In this document: positions 8,983 through 20,052 of the stretch, piece after piece
Position numbering within the stretch: the first letter of the stretch is position 1
Layout: every line of letters begins with the position of its first letter
Assembly (NCBI GenBank): GCA_007922225.1
Contig: ML680053.1
Span: forward strand, 5,262,164 to 5,326,163
Reading direction: 5' to 3'
DNA from: Emydura subglobosa
Lineage: Eukaryota > Chordata > Testudines > Chelidae
DNA length: 64,000 bases
Notes under the pieces: generated by a model
Seen by the model: the letters and a program-made list of their open reading frames with translations, nothing else
Told to the model about the DNA's origin: nothing
The model's database searches: none
Position numbers and translations under genes: made by a program

Positions 8983-10809
8983 TTATTTACTGCTACTGCT
9001 GCTTCCTGATGCCTGACACCTCTTACTTTGGACCACTGCATCAAAGTCTGGAGCAAGGCACTGGGCTGTGGCAAGCTTCAGTATTGCATTCAGGTGTGAA
9101 TCAGTAAGTTGAGAACGAAATCCTGACTTGTTGACGTTCATTACAGAAAAGAGCTGTTCACAGACATACGTTGTCCCAAACATGGACAGAATTTTTGAAG
9201 CAAAAGACTTCAGCCTGGGGTAATTTGGTCCTACATACTGATAAAATGTTCCAACATCAACACTGGAAAACTTATCCCTCAGAACAGAATCACACTGCAG
9301 TTCGATTATTTCCATCTGAAGCTCCTCTGAGAGCTCATGCGCATTGACAGAAAATGGGTTACGGAAAATTGCAAAGTCTTTCTGAAGGTATTTGAAGTCA
9401 GAAAACCTTGCCTGGAATTCATTTCTTAAGTTGGAAATTTTGCTGCTGTACGTTTTTGTGAGAGCATCACAATGAAACTTAGCTGTGTTGCGTTGAGATT
9501 TTAAAGTTGGAAAGTGTGCGGGATTATTATCTGAAAGTTGCTTTTCCCAAAGCTGAAGTTTAATCTCGAAAGCAGTAATGCTGTCAAAAACATCTGTCAC
9601 CAATTTGTTGCGTCCCTGCATCTTTGTGTTGAGACAGTTCAGGTGTTCCATGATGTCCACCATAAAAGCAAGATCTTGAAGCCATTCATTATCCTGCAGT
9701 TCAGGCATAACCTTTCCTTTCTGATTCAAAAACAATTGTAGTTCACCACGCAATTCGTAAAAGCGTTTCAGTACAGCCCCCCGACTTAGCCAACGAACAT
9801 CAGTGTGGTATGGTAACCCATGGGGTCTCTCAGTTGCTTCCAGAAGGCAGTTGAACTGTCTGTGGTGAAGGCCTCTTGCTCGTATAAAATTAACTGTTTT
9901 TATAACCACATCCAAAACATTATCCAGTTTCAGTGTTTTACTGCACAGTGCTTCTTGGTGTAAAATGCAATGTAAATTACAAAACTGATTTTGCGGATTG
10001 AGAGCAAGCAATTTTTCCTTTAACTTTGCAGCAACTCCAGCTTTTCTACCCACCATTTGTGGTGCTCCGTCTGTAGCCAGACTCACAGCTTGCATCCAGT
10101 CTACACCTAATCTGTCCAAAGTTTCCACCAAATTATTAAAGATATCATCACCTGTTGTTGTGTCTTTCATAGGAACCAATTCTACAAACTCTTCTGTTAT
10201 GCACATGTTTTTATCAACACCACGAATGAAAATTGCAAGCTGTGCCACATCACTAACATCCGTACTGTCATCAACTGCAATCGAAAATGCAACAAAGGAC
10301 TTGACTCTGTCCTTTAGTTGATTGTTAAGGCTCTCTGACAGATCACTGATTCTCTCAGCCACTGTGTTTCTCGAGAGGCTTATATTTGCAAAGGCTTGCC
10401 GTTTTTCCGGACATATTAATTCTGCAGTCATTAACATACATTTCTTTATCATTTCCCCGTCTGAAAAAGGTTTTGATGACTGTGCTAGTTCATGCGCAAT
10501 CATGTAGCTTGCCTTAACTGCAGCTTCGCTTACTTGATGGGCATTTGTAAATAGTGATTGCTGCTTTTTCAATAACTTCTCCAATTCAGAAACTTTGTCC
10601 TCACGCAACTTTCCAATATATTTATCATACTTCTCAGCATGCTTGGTATCATAGTGCCTCCGAACATTGTACTCTTTGGCAACAGCTACATGCTGCGTAC
10701 AAATCAAACATGTTGGCTTTCCATTCAGTTCAGCAAAGAAATACAAATTTCTCCACCTCTCTTGAACCACACGATGTTCTTTCTCCAAATTTCTTTTCTT
10801 TGCTAACAT
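8983..10809 (-). CDS. hAT-family transposase, 608 aa, intact (GTF2IRD2/Charlie-like)
   Basis: This would act in the nucleus, binding the element ends and catalysing cut-and-paste transposition. The N-terminus has a BED-like zinc finger (C34, C37, H52, H57). The RNase H-like core shows D180 in SIAVDDSTD, D247 in LATDGAP, the insertion-domain motif CNLHCILHQEALC at 277-289, and VRWLSRG at 338-344. The C-terminal hATC dimerisation region runs from about 528 to 582; E551 in CEQLFSVM is the candidate third catalytic acid. The serine-rich tail is short. The ATG at 10809 is chosen because it opens the frame just upstream of the finger. The closest known relatives are hAT-Charlie transposases, including the one domesticated in mammalian GTF2IRD2. 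Domestication is less likely here, because the ORF sits between its own inverted repeats and a fresh target duplication. Confidence 0.92.
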   Translation of the reverse strand: MLAKKRNLEKEHRVVQERWRNLYFFAELNGKPTCLICTQHVAVAKEYNVRRHYDTKHAEKYDKYIGKLREDKVSELEKLLKKQQSLFTNAHQVSEAAVKASYMIAHELAQSSKPFSDGEMIKKCMLMTAELICPEKRQAFANISLSRNTVAERISDLSESLNNQLKDRVKSFVAFSIAVDDSTDVSDVAQLAIFIRGVDKNMCITEEFVELVPMKDTTTGDDIFNNLVETLDRLGVDWMQAVSLATDGAPQMVGRKAGVAAKLKEKLLALNPQNQFCNLHCILHQEALCSKTLKLDNVLDVVIKTVNFIRARGLHHRQFNCLLEATERPHGLPYHTDVRWLSRGAVLKRFYELRGELQLFLNQKGKVMPELQDNEWLQDLAFMVDIMEHLNCLNTKMQGRNKLVTDVFDSITAFEIKLQLWEKQLSDNNPAHFPTLKSQRNTAKFHCDALTKTYSSKISNLRNEFQARFSDFKYLQKDFAIFRNPFSVNAHELSEELQMEIIELQCDSVLRDKFSSVDVGTFYQYVGPNYPRLKSFASKILSMFGTTYVCEQLFSVMNVNKSGFRSQLTDSHLNAILKLATAQCLAPDFDAVVQSKRCQASGSSSSSK

Positions 10810-10918
10810 AATTACAAGGCCCTACACAAGGCTGCGTATGTATGTACAAGGCCCAGCTTACACAAGGTTGTGTATGCAAGATATCATTATAACAGTCTGG
10901 CATACACAGCGTTCTGTG

Positions 10919-11221
10919 ATGCCCCAAGACCACCCTGTCACTCTCCAGCCTTTTGGAGCGCAGTGTCCCACAGATAGCGCTCTGCGCAATGCCCCAAGAC
11001 CACCCTGTCCTTCTCCAGCATTTGGCGCACTGCCGCCAGAGCACAATGCCACGACATCTCGCAACATCTCGCGGCGTTGTGCTCTGGCGGCTGCCGGCCC
11101 AGCACAACGCCGCGAGATATCGCGGCTGCCGGCCCAGCACAACGCCGCAACATCTCACTGCCACGCCCACGGACCTCGCGGGCCAGACCAAAAAGGCTGG
11201 CGGGCCATTTCTGGCCCGCGG
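10919..11221. promoter_or_regulatory. CpG-rich 5' subterminal region of the hAT element with repeats and palindrome
   Basis: A perfect 15-bp inverted repeat (gccgccagagcacaa at 11032-11046, ttgtgctctggcggc at 11077-11091) encloses a 30-bp loop. A 33-bp direct repeat (ggctgccggcccagcacaac twice) lies at about 11088-11150. A roughly 70-bp imperfect direct repeat starts atgccccaagaccaccctg at 10919 and 10989. In hAT elements, subterminal repeats bind the transposase, and this region would also hold the promoter. Both roles are inferred. Confidence 0.6.
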
Positions 11222-11242
11222 GCCGTATGTTTGACACCCCTG

Positions 11243-11250
11243 ATCTAGGA
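11243..11250. repeat. Target-site duplication (right) of hAT element
   Basis: This is an exact repeat of the atctagga at 8754-8761. Confidence 0.95.
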
Positions 11251-11540
11251 CTTTCTGTGAAACTCTGGAAGTCATAAAATGCCATTGGAGTCCATGGGTT
11301 AGTAATGAGGTCATCCTTTGATTCATCAGTTAGCTGGTGAGTTTGATCACACACATCACTATATCAAGGCATGCTGCTGATTCTGAGCTGAATGTTGGGG
11401 CTTTTCTTGGCTGTACAGTCTCAGTTGAGCTGTATTGCTCCAAATTTTTAGCATAGACTGTGTTTCCTTAGTCAGCTGAAGTTTTTTGCTTCTTGAAAAA
11501 ATTATGAATATTCATAGTTAACCTGAAGTGGAAAACAAAT
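11251..11540 (-). pseudogene. Degraded hAT transposase (TTF/ZMYM1-like), part 2 (N-terminal side)
   Basis: This is the other half of the fossil split by the intact hAT. Minus-strand translation gives THQLTDESKDDLITNPWTP followed by AFYDFQSFTES. Its reading joins part 1 (LDYVIIYGLPS) once the insertion and one copy of the duplication are removed. Stops and shifts are present. Confidence 0.5.
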
Positions 11541-13825
11541 TAAAATATATTTGAATTTTTAAAATGGGATTTGAATACATTGGCTCAGCCAATGGAGCTA
11601 TACTGATTTACACCAACTGAGGATCTGGCCCTTTATATTTTAATCCTATAATTTGTACAGATCTGTGGAAATGAATGATTGGCAGGCAGAAAGACCTACA
11701 CTCAAATATTAAAGGAGGCATTAATATGCAAAAAAACACCAGTTTTATTCTTAATTTTAATTATGCTACTTATGTCTTTAACTGAAAACATAATTCAACT
11801 AATGAGTGCACATAGGACATGTTACAAAAATTGCAGTCAAAATCTTCTCCTTCTGTCTCCTAACCCCAACAATCTTATCTGAACCTCTGTGTGTCTCGGG
11901 AGTCGTGACTCTGCCCCACTAATATCCACCCTGCTCTAGCCTCTCCCTCCCCAGTCCCCAGCCAAGGTCACCATCCCAAACCATTCCTCCCCCACCTCCA
12001 TATCTGCCCCTTTCCACACAAATATCCCAGGAACTCCCTTCCCTTCCCTTTCCCCTCCCTGCCAACTTCCACACCTATCCTTGCTTCATTCCACACATTC
12101 CCTAAGAACAACCCCATCATCCAAGAATTCCCCCCCTCCAGTTTTGGCTGGAAATCACTATGGCAGCTGAGCATAGCAAGATATGTATCTCATGGCAGCA
12201 CTACAGGCAGCCAGGGAACAGGAATAGGTACCAAGAGACAGCTGGCCGGGGATATCAAGAGGGAGAGAAAAAGTTGGGGAGAGAAGAGGAGACAGGTCCC
12301 CCATTCTCCCCAATTCATTGGGCCTTTGGATGGCTGAAGTAAAACATTTGTTAGTAACAAGCTAATACCGGGGAAGATAAGATATACTCTAGAATTAGCA
12401 GAATGGCAATGGCATGCAAAGATCTCACCCACGAGTCCACTTGTGTGTCAGGTCAAGTGTGTAGCAACGTTAATAACTGCAAAAGCCACAGAACATGTAC
12501 AGTGCATAATATACTTTCAGGGGCAGCAACTGTAATAATAGTACGTTTCACTACTTGTATTTCAAATGCCTCTTTTCATATTTAACATACATTTTGAATG
12601 GAAATTTCAGAATTCCGGGGGATTTATTGTCTCTTACCCCATCGTCACTATGAGCAAACAACCCTATCCAATTATTTAATTTGGTAAATCTTTCTCAGAC
12701 ATCTTTCAGATACTTTTCTGGGCCCTAGAAGGGGACTTGCATCAAAATCAGAACTATTTTTCTGACCCTTTCACCCCAATTTAGAGAATTCAAATAAAAT
12801 GGGACCCAGAGACCAAGGTTCTGCAAAATCTAAATAACCAACTGCTCCAAGCAGCCTCTCCCTATTTCCCACAGGCAAAGCTGTTTGATTTAGGTTTTTC
12901 TTGTAGGGCCAGAATTTGCCCCATAGGGCCAATATTTACCACCAGCCCAATATGGTTTTGTAAAATACATCCAGAATCTTTTGTCATGGCCATGAATCAT
13001 TTTCTATTCAATTTATTCTATCCATTTTCTAGTCCAGTGATTGGTTAATTCTTGTCTTTCAACATCTGAGGAATATAGTAGAGACAGAATGACAGCGTTC
13101 AGAGCCAAATCCTGCTTAGATAAACCACTAATAAATCCAGTGTCATGCCACTTAAATTTAAATTTAGTCCAGATTTACAAAGGTGTAAATAATAGAATAA
13201 TTTGCCCAACACATATAAGTAGAGTAGAAGATGTGGTAGAATAACAAAGGAAGAGTAAACTTTGAGTGAAAGTCGTGAAGGGTGAAGTTTATACCCTGAA
13301 TCGCAGTAAACATGTCTTTCATTATAGACTGGCCAAGCTTAATAGGCTCTCCTCTAGTTAAAGAAAATTAGAAAAAAATCAATCAGCTTTTTCTTTCTTT
13401 ATTGATTTTTTTAACGTATGCTTCAGGAGAGTTCCCATTCCCATTATTAGTGTGAAGAGAGCTAAGCACTACAAGAGCCAGCCTGAATGAGACATCAGAA
13501 AGAGACTGATAATCCAGAGCTATTTTATCCATTGAATGCTAACAAAGAAGCTCATTTTTTATGTAGAAAATCTTGCCTGTGAAGAAGGATATTGTAAATA
13601 TAGGGGAGAGAGTGAACAAGACTATAACAGCATAATAGAATTATTTTTTTTCTCTTTTGCCTTGTTCATGTGGCTGTTCAGTACCCAATCCTGCTCCAGT
13701 TGAAGTCAATGGGAGTTTTGCCACTGATTTCAGTGTGGACAGGATCAGGCCTTTAGTCATTGCATCTCTGCTAGATTTTATTTCACACCCTGCCAAAATG
13801 TCACCACATGAACCACTCCAGTGGC
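11541..13825. other. Unassigned AT-rich DNA with a pyrimidine-rich patch
   Basis: No gene is supported. The stretch 11900-12150 is C/T-rich (many ccctcc and ctccca runs), a weaker version of the tract at 31430. Around 13683-13745 the word ttgaagtcaatgggag recurs, as it does in diverged form near 59600. It is a common imperfect palindrome in sauropsid repeats. Confidence 0.35.
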
Positions 13826-13950
13826 TTGAGTCATTTAGAACTGGACTGAACAAAGCCTTGGAAAATAAAATGTAGGGAACAATCCTGCTCTGGCAGGGAA
13901 ATGGATTAGATGATCAAACACCTCTTTTTCCATGCTTTTGTGATTCTGTC
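13826..13950 (+). repeat. CR1 LINE 3' end fragment
   Basis: CR1-like tail: actggactgaacaaagcc, then tagggaacaatcctgctctg, then ggattagatgatc and a final tgtgattctg. It is short and diverged. Confidence 0.65.
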
Positions 13951-15095
13951 TTGCTGCATTACATGAGTGGCAACCAGGTGCTGCAAAGCGTCAACACTCA
14001 TTCTTTGCAAATGTTACATTAAAGTTTCACAAATATCATGCAGTTTAAGCAAGCTGTAAAAATATAAAATCATGGGGTCTCTTTCCTATATATTTGTACC
14101 CTCCTAACACATTTTGGGTAGATCTCAATATAAATAATAATAGAAAACACTCCTTTTCAAAAAGATTATCACTGATAATTGAAGATTATATCTGTTTCAT
14201 TAAGGCTTTTTTTTTTTTTTTTTGGTATCTGCAGTAAAATTCATCCATATGATATCATTAACAGCAAGAGGATTCAAATTCAATAGGGGGTCTCATCTGT
14301 ACTTGATAAAGTAGCAGCTTCCATAGTTTAGCCAGCAGAAAGAGCGGTAATAAACAAACAGGTCTGTTGCAATCTAGCAGAGGACAGTGGTATGCAAATA
14401 GTTGTATCAGATCTAGACTGGTTGTTACAGAATGGGCCACACTGCATTCAAAACCACATTGGAGATGCAGATTGTTTTAGGCCTGCTAGTAGACCTGATG
14501 CTAGAGATTTCCTTTAATATGACGTACTTCCTCTCAGTTTTCTCTAAACTGCTGATGAGCTGTGTAATATTTTTGAGAAGGCAGGATGTCGCACATTTTA
14601 GTGAAACACTTATTTAACAGTTTAATAAACATGATGGATGAAACTGGATTCAGCATCAATCAGAGAACCGCTAAACTGTGTCTGTTTCCATGTCTCTTCC
14701 ATGTCCTGTTATGTACCTGCAGGGTCCACAAGATAACACAATTCCACAGGCTGGACTCCTGCTCCAGACTTCCCTCAAATCTAGTATATCACCTTTTAGA
14801 TCTTCTGGGGTTTTGGGGTGAAGCTGCTCTGAAATCTGTTGAATATACCGTTCAAGATCATTCCAAGGTTGCTTCTGGAGTGATTTGTGTGGTGTGTTCT
14901 ACTTGTCTTCAACCTGGGTCTTTTTTTCAGTCCAAATTTCAGAAGTACTTATTCTGACACTAATGATAACCTCTTTGCTTGCTCTAATGTTGATGGGGCC
15001 ATGTTTCCTGCAGTCCAGAGAGTATGGGCTTTTTCATATAAGTGCCAGAGCTCGCTGTCTTCACTTTACAAACATTCACTAATTAATCCTTAAAG
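13951..15095. other. Unassigned DNA
   Basis: No gene or repeat is recognised apart from a poly-T run at about 14208-14222. Confidence 0.3.
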
Positions 15096-15099
15096 CTTC

Positions 15100-15262
15100 C
15101 TGTGAGTAAGTATTGTTACCCTCATTTTACAGATGGGGGGAAATGAAGTAAGAAGTTAACTCACACAGCAAAACAATGACAATGCTGGAATTTGAACTCA
15201 GCAGATCCTGTCTCCCAGTCCAGGGCTCAGACCTGTAAACTGCACCCTCTCTTGCCAACATC
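15100..15262 (+). repeat. MIR-like ancient SINE
   Basis: It contains the MIR/CORE-SINE words tattgttaccctcatttt and acagatggggggaaa, followed by cacacagcaaaac and gaatttgaactcagcag. These match the usual order of a MIR 3' half, diverged. Confidence 0.6.
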
Positions 15263-16425
15263 TTTGAAAAAGTCACATTTTCAGTAAATATAACTTGGTA
15301 AACTGCTGCAGAATACTACTATCCTCCAGCACTTCTCAGACAGGTGAGTTGAAATGTGAAGTAAGTTGTGGGGAAAAGTGTTTATTTTGGGGGTGTGCAT
15401 CAGGTTGGCAGCATTCATCTGAAATCTCCACCTGTTAGCAGACTAAAATGTTAAGTGTGTTTTTCTGTTACTCACTGTTGCAGATAGCTCACTGTGCCAC
15501 CCAGACATAAGGGAAGTGGGAGTGGCTCTGTAGAAAGGACATAGGGTGTGAATTGGCAGTTCTCAAGGAGCAGCCAAGCCTGGGAAAAGACTTAAGGTGT
15601 ATTGCTTCCTTTTGTGAATAAAGCCAAATTGCAGGAAGGGGATGACCTATTATTGACTTATATGGACTATATCTGACACAGTGTGTCGAAACTACCTGGT
15701 ACCCTACCTCTGGTTGTAACGAGGACAGTGCTCCACTGTGAAATTTGTATGTATTGTTTTTTACATGTATGCCCAGAGCTCTGGATGAGCACATTTAATA
15801 AAATGAAATAAATAAATGAAAATATACATTTTATTTAAGACGACTGTATTAAAGTAACTCTTTTTCCCCTTTAAGTGGTTACAAAACAATAAAGCTTTCA
15901 GTGCTTTACACTTCATGGGGAAAACATACAAGGAGCTGCTTAACCTCGCTCAGTTCAGCTCTCCATCTCCCATGGGTATCCAGTCGCAAGGTATCTACAC
16001 AAACTCTCAGTTCTCAGCTGATCCCAAAGCAGAGAGCACCTGGCTATGAGCTCTTCTGTTTTAACATGCTATTTCAGAACCTATTAAGTTTCAGCATGAG
16101 GTACAAGGTTTGCTATGCTTAAACTTGCTTGATTGGCAAACGCGCAATATCACAAAATCCTACAATATTCATTCTGTTTATGAAACGTGCAGTAGGCGCT
16201 CTTCCATTGCCAGGCTAATGTTAACCATGATGTTTGCAAACTAGAGAAGGCCAGTTATATAACAGCTAAAGCAGGCATTTTACACAGAAGACTAGAACAC
16301 TTCTTGGTTTGTTTTCTAAATACATTTTCTATTTGCCTCCAATAAAGTCCAGCCTTCAATCCACATACAACATAGATATAATCCTTACAATTGTAAATAG
16401 ATTCATTCAAAGGAATCAGACAGAA
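15263..16425. other. Unassigned DNA
   Basis: No gene or repeat family is identified. The short open frames here lack recognisable domains. Confidence 0.3.
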
Positions 16426-16427
16426 TG

Positions 16428-16457
16428 AATGGTGTGTGTGTATATATATATATATAA
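16428..16457. repeat. (TG)n(TA)n microsatellite
   Basis: A TG run passes directly into a TA run. Confidence 0.9.
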
Positions 16458-16526
16458 TGCAAGGGAAAAGGAGGGAGTTGTAAATGAGCACAAAAGTACC
16501 CAAGGTGAGATGGTAGAGAGAATTAA

Positions 16527-16834
16527 GGATGTGTCCGCACAGCAGCTGGAAGTATACTTCCCAGCGCAGATGGACAGACACATGCCAGCTCTGCTTGAAT
16601 TAGCATGCTGAAAATAGCAATGTGGCCACGACCACATGGGTTGTGACTAGGACTAGCTGCCCCCGTATGTACTCAGAGGGTTGGGTGGGATTGTACTTGG
16701 AGGGCTAGCCCATGCCACCACCTATATTGCCACAGCCATGCTGCTGTTTTTAGCACGCTAACTTGGGTGCAGCTAGCACCTGATTGTCTACCCAGGCTGG
16801 AAATCACACTCTCAGCTGCTAAGTAGACATACCC
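16527..16834. mobile_element. Harbinger-type MITE with TAA target duplication
   Basis: It starts ggatgtgtccgcacagcagc and ends with the complement (gctgctaagtagacataccc), flanked by TAA at 16524-16526 and 16835-16837. The element is 308 bp and non-coding. Confidence 0.75.
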
Positions 16835-16837
16835 TAA

Positions 16838-17238
16838 TGAGGTAAGGGGGGAAAGAGAGGAATGTAAGAAATGATTTAAAGGTTAGAATCACTGTCTCAC
16901 TGAGCTGCATGTAGTTGACATGGCCTCATTCAATCCAAAAGTTTACTGTAAGAGAGGCCCCAACTCTTGTATAATTTCTCACTCTATCTTCTATGCGTTT
17001 GTGTTGTGCTGAAGCAGGGATTGTAATAGCCAGCTGCACAACAGAGCTAAAGGAAGAGATAAGAGTGGGCATGTGCTATGCTAGAGAGGGAAGGGTTCAG
17101 AAAATATTTCAGAAATACCATCATAGTGAGAGGACTATAGAATAGCTTGATGGAATTTAAAAGTTGCAGCCTAAAGTTAACTCTCCCCATGACATCCACA
17201 GCAATTTGGGAATACGTTCTGCCAATGATGCCTGCATT
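16838..17238. other. Unassigned DNA left of the Gypsy element
   Basis: No gene or repeat family is recognised. Confidence 0.3.
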
Positions 17239-17665
17239 TGTGTCGCCAAGCAGTGTGGCCACCCTCCGAGACCAACACCGAGGGGCCAACACATGCCACC
17301 TGGTGGGCAGACCCAGGTTCGGCACCACTTGCAAGCCAGAAGTGCAGGAGCAGGACAGGAAGGGGAATTATAAAAGCCAGGCCTTGCAGCTCAGTCAGGG
17401 GGAAGCTGCTGGGCGGGAAGGAAGTTTCTCTCCCAGTGCTGGGAGTTGACCCTGACCCTGCTAAAGGGCCACCCGGGCTACCTACTGGCCGGAGCCTGGA
17501 GGTCCTTCCAGAGCTGCCTGCCATTGGCAACTGGGAAGAGCTGCCTGCTACCAATGACTTGGAAGAGCTGCCTGCCACCTGTGACTTGCCGGAGCTGCCA
17601 ACCACCAATGACTTGAATTTGCTGCTGGATGCTAGTGACCCTGGGCCTGGCTGGGACTGCCCCAG
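17239..17665 (+). repeat. Partial 5' LTR of the Gmr1-like element
   Basis: It aligns with the 3' LTR along its length: the start (tgtgtcgccaagcagtgtgg versus tgtgtagtgaagcggcatgg), accaacaccgaggggccaac, and gccaggccttgcagctcagt. A TATA-like attataaaa lies near 17367. It stops abruptly at about 17665 and joins gag, so U5, the primer site and most of gag are deleted. Confidence 0.75.
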
Positions 17666-18128
17666 GGGCTAGGACCCTGCTACGCCTGCAGACAATTTGG
17701 GCACTTGCAGAGGCAATGCCCCCAATGGACTGTTCATACGGGGAGCTATATAGCGGCAAGAACTATGCCCACCGGCCACAGCCAGCCAAGGTGACCATCC
17801 CTGTATGCCTTGGCCACCAGTCTGTGGACACCCTCCTTGACTCAGGGTGCAGACAGACCATGATAAGGCATCAATAGATGCCGACCGATAACGGAAGCCT
17901 AGGTCAAATATGGCTCTGTTGTATCCATGGGGATGTCCGACCGTACCCCACAGCCTCAGTGACACTCACAGTGGCTGGAGTGACTTGAGAGATCACCGTG
18001 GCATTGGCCATGGAACTGGCCTACCCCATCATCCTCGGGTGGGACTGGCTGGAATTCCCCCAACTTCTCCAGGACCTTTGGCCCCAGAGCCCACTTTCCC
18101 AGATCACTTTAGAAGGAGGAGACCCTGA
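17629..18128 (+). pseudogene. Gag zinc knuckle and aspartic protease remnant (Gypsy)
   Basis: A CCHC zinc knuckle, CYACRQFGHLQRQC (C-x2-C-x4-H-x4-C), is encoded at 17678-17719. The protease is in another frame: VTIPVCLGHQSVDTLLDSG with the active-site Asp near 17839, then ALAMELAYPIILGWDWLEF at about 17998-18056, the usual LGRDW-type end of this domain. There are a stop after the active site and at least one shift. The protease would have processed the polyprotein. Confidence 0.75.
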
Positions 18129-18299
18129 GGAACAGACAACCAAAACTGATGAGACAGATCCCAGAAGGGGGTCAGCTGCGACCATTGGACCGGACACCAA
18201 GGACCCACTGCCTCTGTCGGGAGAACTGAACCAGGAGCAGACAACCCCCCAGACGGAGGAGGGGAGCCCAACCCTGAGAGCGGGGACAGACTTTTGCCA

Positions 18300-19500
18300 G
18301 GATCAAAGGGAGGACCTCATCCTGAAGCACGTCTATGAGCAACTGGCCCGCGTGGATGGGGTGGTGGTGGACACATGGAGGGCCAAGCAGTGGCCACATT
18401 TTGAGTTAACCCAGGATTGGCCATACCAGGTTGAGGTGGACCCTCAAACCCGCACCCCCCCGGTCACAGCTACTTATCCCTTGGTGCCATCAGTGAGCTG
18501 TGCTCCGATTGGCGCACGACGTCCCGGCAGCCAGCTGTTTAGGGCTGGAAAAGACGCATGCACGGGTCCTGTCTCAGTTTTTTTGACCAGACATATACTG
18601 AGACATGAAGAACCATTACGTCTCCAGTCCAGGTCAGCTAGCTGCACCCGCCGGCGTATCAAGGGCCCCCCTCATCCCACTCCCACTATGGAAGCCTTTG
18701 AATGTGTGGCCATGGACTTGGTAGGGCTCCTCCCAAAGAGCACTGCTGGCTATCGGTACATCCTGTTAGTCCTGGACTATGCCACCTGATTCCCAGAGGC
18801 TGTTCCCCTGAGGAGTGCTACTGCCTGCACTGTGGCAGCAGAGCTTGTCAAGATCTTCACTTGAGTGGGACTGCTCCGGGAGTTACTTTCCGACCTGGGG
18901 ACGAATTTTACCTCCCGACTCCTACGGGAGGTTTGTGCCCTCCTCGGGATCAAGAAACTCCGGACGTCTGTGTATCATCCCCAAACTAATGGACTAGTGG
19001 AATGGTTCAACTGGACCCTTAAGAACAACATGCTCCAGGAGTACCCAACCGAAGGAACTCCGCCACTAGGACCAACTCCTTCCCCCACTACTGCTAGCTG
19101 TGCGTGAGGTACCCCAAGCGTCCATGCACTTCTCACCCTTTGAGCTTCTCTACAACCGTCAGCCCCAGGGCCTGATGGATTTAATGAGGGAGACCTGGGA
19201 GCAGACCCCCTCCTGCAACAAGGGATTGCTCCAGAATTTATTCAGGCTGCAAGAACACCTCGCCCAGTGAGGGGCCCTTGCGAGGGAGAACTTCCGGGCT
19301 GCATAGGAGACCCAAGCACAAGGGTACAAATGGGATACCCTGAACAGGAACTTCGAGCAGGGGTACAGAGTCCTTGTCCTGCTCCCCTCAGCCGAATTGA
19401 AATTACTGGCCCAATGGTAGCGGCCATAGGATGGGGCCCCTCAACTATGACATCTGTCAGCCGAACTGAAAAAAGGAGTGACAGATTTACCACGTGAACC
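18300..19500 (+). pseudogene. Integrase remnant (Gypsy), lying before the RT
   Basis: The core starts FECVAMDLVGLLPKS at about 18696 with the first catalytic Asp, runs through YILLVLDYAT and a stop, then ELLSDLGTNFTSRLL with the second Asp near 18893. It then reads TSVYHPQTNGLVEWFN with the catalytic Glu near 18998. The C-terminal part has VPQASMHFSPFELLYNRQP, a GPY/F-like region (VLVLLPSAELKLLAQW), and HVNLLKPWRERE at its end. At least two in-frame stops and several shifts are present. Its position upstream of the RT is what marks the element as Gmr1-like. Confidence 0.85.
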
Positions 19501-20052
19501 TGTTAAAGCCCTGGCGTGAGCGAGAGGAGCTGCGGTATCCCCCTGAACCAGAGTTGGAACCCCAAGAACCCACCAGAAGCAAACCCAAGACCCCCCTGCT
19601 CAGGGACACCCTCTCCACAGAGCAGGTGAGACGAGCCGAATGCTTAGTCGAGGCCTTTTCTCAAAGCTTCACCACACTGTCGGAGCAAACCATGAAGGCC
19701 TATAGCACCATCATCACCTGACCCAGAAAGGTCATCCGAGGAACAACTTGTCCCATCCCCCATCTCATGCAGGAAGCAGTGGAAAAAGAGGTCCAGACCA
19801 TGCTTGAGCTCGGGGTGATTGAGAGGTCCTTGAGTGAGTGGAGGAGCCCAATTGTGCTTTTTCCCAAGCCGGTTGGCACCTGTTGTTTCTGTGTGGACTT
19901 CCGGAAGTTTGACGCCCATCCCATGCCCCGTGTAGACAAGTTGATTGACCACCTTGGGGAGGCCCAGTATATAACAACCCTTGACTTAACCAAGGGATAC
20001 TGGCAAATCCCACTGACACCAGAGTCAAAAGAGAAAACCACCTTTGCCACCC
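19500..20052 (+). pseudogene. Reverse transcriptase N-terminal part (Gypsy)
   Basis: After the linker (LRDTLSTEQVRRAECLVEAF) the RT begins: MQEAVEKEVQTMLELGVIE, SEWRSPIVLFPKP, CFCVDFRKF (slightly shortened), PMPRVDKLIDHLG, YITTLDLTKGYWQIPL, EKTTFAT. The Asp of LDLTKGYW is the first catalytic residue. The frame stops at 20052, where a solo LTR was inserted, and resumes at 22603 with the next codons. Confidence 0.9.

Larger units (their letters stand above)
8762..11242 (-). mobile_element. Complete hAT (Charlie-like) DNA transposon, 2481 bp, apparently intact
   Basis: The element is bounded by perfect 14-bp terminal inverted repeats (CAGGGGTGTCAAAC) and by a perfect 8-bp target duplication. 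It encodes one uninterrupted 608-aa transposase on the minus strand. In transcription direction the layout is a 433-bp leader (11242-10810), the ORF, and a 221-bp trailer (8982-8762). The leader is CpG-rich and full of short inverted and direct repeats. Preserved CpGs, identical target duplications and an intact ORF all point to a recent insertion. It landed in, and split, an older hAT transposase fossil on the same strand. Confidence 0.92.

Noticed and set aside
8983..10809. Reading the 608-aa ORF as a domesticated host gene of the GTF2IRD2 or ZBED type
   Set aside because: It lies between its own perfect inverted repeats with a fresh 8-bp duplication, so a live transposon gene is the simpler reading.
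10730..11354. Overlapping open frames of 90-198 aa in the hAT leader
   Set aside because: They arise from CpG-rich repeats in the leader, overlap each other on both strands and have no domain.
17147..17672. Open frames over the 5' LTR of the Gypsy element
   Set aside because: They come from LTR sequence; the 3' LTR gives similar, unrelated frames.
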